Below are positions 41,527-43,530 of a stretch of 43,530 nt of DNA, in pieces (the stretch's first letter is position 1; every line of letters begins with the position of its first letter). Both the position numbers and the translations under genes were made by a program. The notes under the pieces are model-generated. The model saw only the letters and a program-made list of their open reading frames with translations, was not told where the DNA came from and searched no databases. The stretch covers positions 1-43,530 of the forward strand of contig CALRDN010000010.1 in the NCBI GenBank assembly GCA_943354965.1, read 5' to 3'. This stretch comes from Candidatus Peribacteria bacterium. GTDB taxonomy: Bacteria > Patescibacteriota > Gracilibacteria > UBA1369 > UBA12463.

Positions 41527-42516
41527 ATGTCCACCCAAACGTCTAGAAAAGACCTTCCAATCGACTTCGCACCCGGCGGCCAAGCCGTCCTAGAGGGCGT
41601 TCTCATGCGCAGCCCAAACTATATAGCCGTCGCCGTCAGAAATCCTCAGGGAAAAATCGTCTTCGAAAAGAGAGCCTACAAGCCATGGGGAAAGTATTTC
41701 AGAATTCTCGCACTTCCGCTCGTGCGTGGCATGATCGGAATCTGTGAGATGATGATTATTGGGTTCAAAGCACTCAACTTTTCTTCAGAAGTATTCATGC
41801 AGGAAGAAGAACTTCCGGAAAACGCTCCCAAAAAAGAAGCGACAGCAGCCGACTCCGTCCTCTTCGCCGTCTCACTCATCTTCGCCTTTGCAACGAGTAT
41901 ATTTCTCTTTAAATTCGTCCCACTTTTTATCACAACGCAGCTCCAGAATGTTTTCCCAGTAATAAAAAACAACTATCTCATTTTTAATCTCATCGATGGT
42001 GTTACGAAACTTGGAATCTTTGTTGGGTATCTCTCACTTATGCTTCTTTCGAAGGAGATGAAGCGCGTATTTGAGTATCATGGTGCTGAACACAAGGCCG
42101 TATGGACCTATGAGAAAAATCTCGACCTCACGGTAGAAAACGCAAAAAAGCAAACCCGTCTTCATCCTCGCTGCGGTACAAGTTTTATTATTATCGTATT
42201 TATCATTAGTATCTTCGTCTACATGTTCCTTCCGAAACAAGATACTTTTATCATGAACTTCCTTCTCAGAATCGCCATGTTGCCCCTCATTGGCGGCGTA
42301 GCCTATGAAGTGCTCAAATGGAGTGCCCGACACATCGACAACGCCCTTGTGCGCATCCTCGTCGCTCCAGGCCTTCTCCTCCAACGCATCACGACCCAAG
42401 AACCCGACGACACCCAACTCGAGGTCGCCCTCGCAGCACTACAGGCTACGATTGAGCTGGAACAGGGTGGGCTGCTGGTTCCATGTCAGGAAAATGTTAC
42501 AATAATTTCAGAATAA
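41527..42516 (+). CDS. DUF1385 (YqhQ-like) membrane protein
   Basis: A 329-residue integral membrane protein. The N-terminal signature is PGGQAVLEGVLMRSP (16-30) and a central one EYHGAEHKAVWTYE, both hallmarks of DUF1385. HPRCGTSFIIIVFIISIFVYMF begins another hydrophobic segment, and LLRIAMLPLIGGVAYEVLKW another. Hydrophobic stretches at about 57-80, 110-135, 150-178, 220-240 and 250-275 make four or five membrane segments. The family's role is unknown. The C-terminus is soluble and Gln/Glu-rich. It is preceded by a strong promoter and is probably monocistronic. Confidence 0.9.
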   Translation: MSTQTSRKDLPIDFAPGGQAVLEGVLMRSPNYIAVAVRNPQGKIVFEKRAYKPWGKYFRILALPLVRGMIGICEMMIIGFKALNFSSEVFMQEEELPENAPKKEATAADSVLFAVSLIFAFATSIFLFKFVPLFITTQLQNVFPVIKNNYLIFNLIDGVTKLGIFVGYLSLMLLSKEMKRVFEYHGAEHKAVWTYEKNLDLTVENAKKQTRLHPRCGTSFIIIVFIISIFVYMFLPKQDTFIMNFLLRIAMLPLIGGVAYEVLKWSARHIDNALVRILVAPGLLLQRITTQEPDDTQLEVALAALQATIELEQGGLLVPCQENVTIISE

Positions 42517-42574
42517 TGTTATTAGGGTGAAGCTCATAGGCATGAGATAATATGGCAATCAATATGCTATAGGT

Positions 42575-43459
42575 ATGAGTAGAGGAATTATCGATGCGCA
42601 ATCAGATCCAGAGTTACTCGGTAATGCTGAACTTATGGAGCGCTGCCGTAAATTAGGTACGATATCAATCAAATCCAGACGAATGTTTATTGGACTTCTT
42701 CCACTTGTCGCACGTAGGAAGGCGTATGATATTCGAAAATTCTCATCAATTCATCATTTTGCTTTAGTGATAGGGGGAGTGGGATATCATCTTGTGGATG
42801 AAGTTCTAAGACTAGATGCGCAGCTCAAGTATTTACCACTCTTACGTCGCGAATTATATCGGGGCGAAATAGGATGGGCAAAGATTAGACTCGTGATTTC
42901 TTCAGTAAAAGAAGATGATCAACAGCGTTGGTTGGACTTACTTTATGCACTTTCAAAGCCAGCACTTGAAGTATACCTTCGGGATATTCGTAAACAGAAT
43001 TACGAAGAAAATAATTTATTTTCAGATATGATTGAAGTAGTGTCGCACGCAAGTTGCGCTTCTGAAGAATATAGTACGCAATCACCATTATCTCCAAAAG
43101 GTGCCATTTTTGAAGCTGAAAGTTTTCCCGGGAAAACTTTTGAATCAGGAAATGAAAATGATATAAATCAACTTCAGTCAGGGAAAATTGGTCCGGAAAA
43201 AAATCAACCTCAACAAACTCTAACCAAACAACAAGAGCTTTCATCAAGGCGAGAAAATTTCTCATGCAATATCAATCAATGGCTCGGCGCACAGCTGCGC
43301 CTATTCCGTAAAAAGATGGAAAAGGAACGAAAGAAATGGACCACATGGGAAGATGTCTTGGCGGAGCTCCTAGGAAAAGTAGAGTTAATAGCGGAATCTC
43401 TGTGGCTAAAACAGCTACTTTTGCTCTATAGTAAGAGCAAAATATCCCATTTTTTATAA
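42575..43459 (+). CDS. DUF222/HNH-endonuclease-type N-terminal protein, HNH part absent
   Basis: A 294-residue protein. The first 150 residues (SRRMFIGLLPLVARRKAYD, FSSIHHFALVIGGVG, VDEVLRLDAQL, LRRELYRGEIGWAKIRLVIS, WLDLLYALSKPALEVYLRDI) follow the N-terminal domain common in CPR HNH-endonuclease proteins. Then comes a low-complexity linker rich in Gln, Ser and Glu, and a KMEKERKKWTTWEDVLAELLGKVE segment that normally precedes an HNH domain. No HNH motif follows: the frame stops at 43459, next to an insertion-sequence start, so the 3' end may have been replaced by the insertion. Direct repeats ATAGG(C/T)ATGAG at 42536 and 42569 bracket the leader, the second spanning the start codon. Confidence 0.6.
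   Translation: MSRGIIDAQSDPELLGNAELMERCRKLGTISIKSRRMFIGLLPLVARRKAYDIRKFSSIHHFALVIGGVGYHLVDEVLRLDAQLKYLPLLRRELYRGEIGWAKIRLVISSVKEDDQQRWLDLLYALSKPALEVYLRDIRKQNYEENNLFSDMIEVVSHASCASEEYSTQSPLSPKGAIFEAESFPGKTFESGNENDINQLQSGKIGPEKNQPQQTLTKQQELSSRRENFSCNINQWLGAQLRLFRKKMEKERKKWTTWEDVLAELLGKVELIAESLWLKQLLLLYSKSKISHFL
43419..43442. repeat. Perfect 9-bp inverted repeat
   Basis: TTTTGCTCT and AGAGCAAAA are separated by 6 nt. It lies inside the last codons of the 42575 gene and just before the transposase start. It could be part of the insertion sequence end or a transcription stop. Confidence 0.6.
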
Positions 43460-43463
43460 TGTT

Positions 43464-43530
43464 ATGATAAAAAAAATGTCCCGTATGTAAATCTTTGGAG
43501 ACAAAAAAGGACGGTCAAAGGAACGGAAAA
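43464..43530 (+). mobile_element. Start of an insertion-sequence transposase (zinc ribbon), frame broken at an A8 run
   Basis: Bases 43471-43530 encode KKCPVCKSLETKKDGQRNGK, the N-terminal zinc-ribbon pattern CPxC...KxGxxxGK of IS1- and IS1595-type transposases. The ATG at 43464 is in the neighbouring frame. Removing one A from the run at 43469-43476 would join ATG-Ile-Lys-Lys to the ribbon. In the ribbon frame TGA and TAA stand directly in front, so no start exists there. The element continues past the window. Confidence 0.55.

Noticed and set aside
42531-42546. Hairpin CTCAT-AGGC-ATGAG after the DUF1385 gene as a terminator
   Set aside because: It has a 5-bp stem and no following T-run; it is better explained as part of the short direct repeat at 42536 and 42569.

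Overview
The window looks like a piece of a small, gene-dense bacterial chromosome from the Candidate Phyla Radiation (Patescibacteria). A Peregrinibacteria-like host is my best guess, by inference only. The reasons are three S-layer-homology (SLH) proteins, a fermentative set of sugar enzymes, very short intergenic gaps, and starts that mostly lack Shine-Dalgarno sequences. TGA works as a stop (the gnd/zwf and the 19.9 kb ATGA overlaps, for example), so the recoded Gracilibacteria/Absconditabacteria code 25 does not apply. No rRNA or CRISPR array is present.

Left edge (1-5.7 kb): the 3' part of a gene with near-identical 96-bp repeats and a possible caspase-like (clan CD) C-terminal domain, then tRNA-Leu(CAG), a Nudix hydrolase, leucyl aminopeptidase, MsrB and a secreted SLH protein. 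5.7-13.9 kb: phosphoketolase with a HAD phosphatase, a membrane-anchored SLH protein, thioredoxin reductase with a DUF2203 protein, a second HAD phosphatase, and a 560-residue tandem ThyX-like protein. 13.9-18.8 kb is the most accessory-looking part: a poly(ADP-ribose) glycohydrolase (PARG)-like macrodomain protein, tRNA-Ile2(CAU), a DinD homologue with a palindrome filling its promoter spacer, a Fic protein with its own inhibitory motif, an N-formylglutamate-amidohydrolase-like protein and a nitroreductase.

18.8-23.1 kb: HemW-like radical SAM protein and a mini-zincin (overlapping), mnmA, and a LemA/DUF3137 pair. 23.1-30.8 kb is a sugar-phosphate block: gnd-zwf-pgl on the plus strand converge on tal-pgi-tkt on the minus strand. 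With the phosphoketolase at 5.7-8.1 kb this provides oxidation of glucose-6-phosphate to pentose phosphate, carbon rearrangement, and cleavage to acetyl phosphate plus glyceraldehyde-3-phosphate. rpe and rpi are not in the window.

30.8-43.5 kb: rpsT, a 1287-residue surface protein with about nine FlgD/Ig-like repeats and three SLH domains, a YtxH protein, purF-purD and folD (purine/C1 metabolism), an alpha/beta hydrolase, dut-tmk (thymidylate supply, complementing ThyX), a DUF1385 membrane protein, an HNH-endonuclease-type N-terminal protein, and at the right edge the start of an insertion-sequence transposase whose frame is broken at an A8 run.

Several convincing sigma70-like promoters (-35/-10 with 16-18 bp spacers) have the -10 box ending about 23-41 bp before a start codon. 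They were used to correct starts that would otherwise lie inside promoters. All functional calls come from reading the sequence and recalling family motifs; no database search was run.
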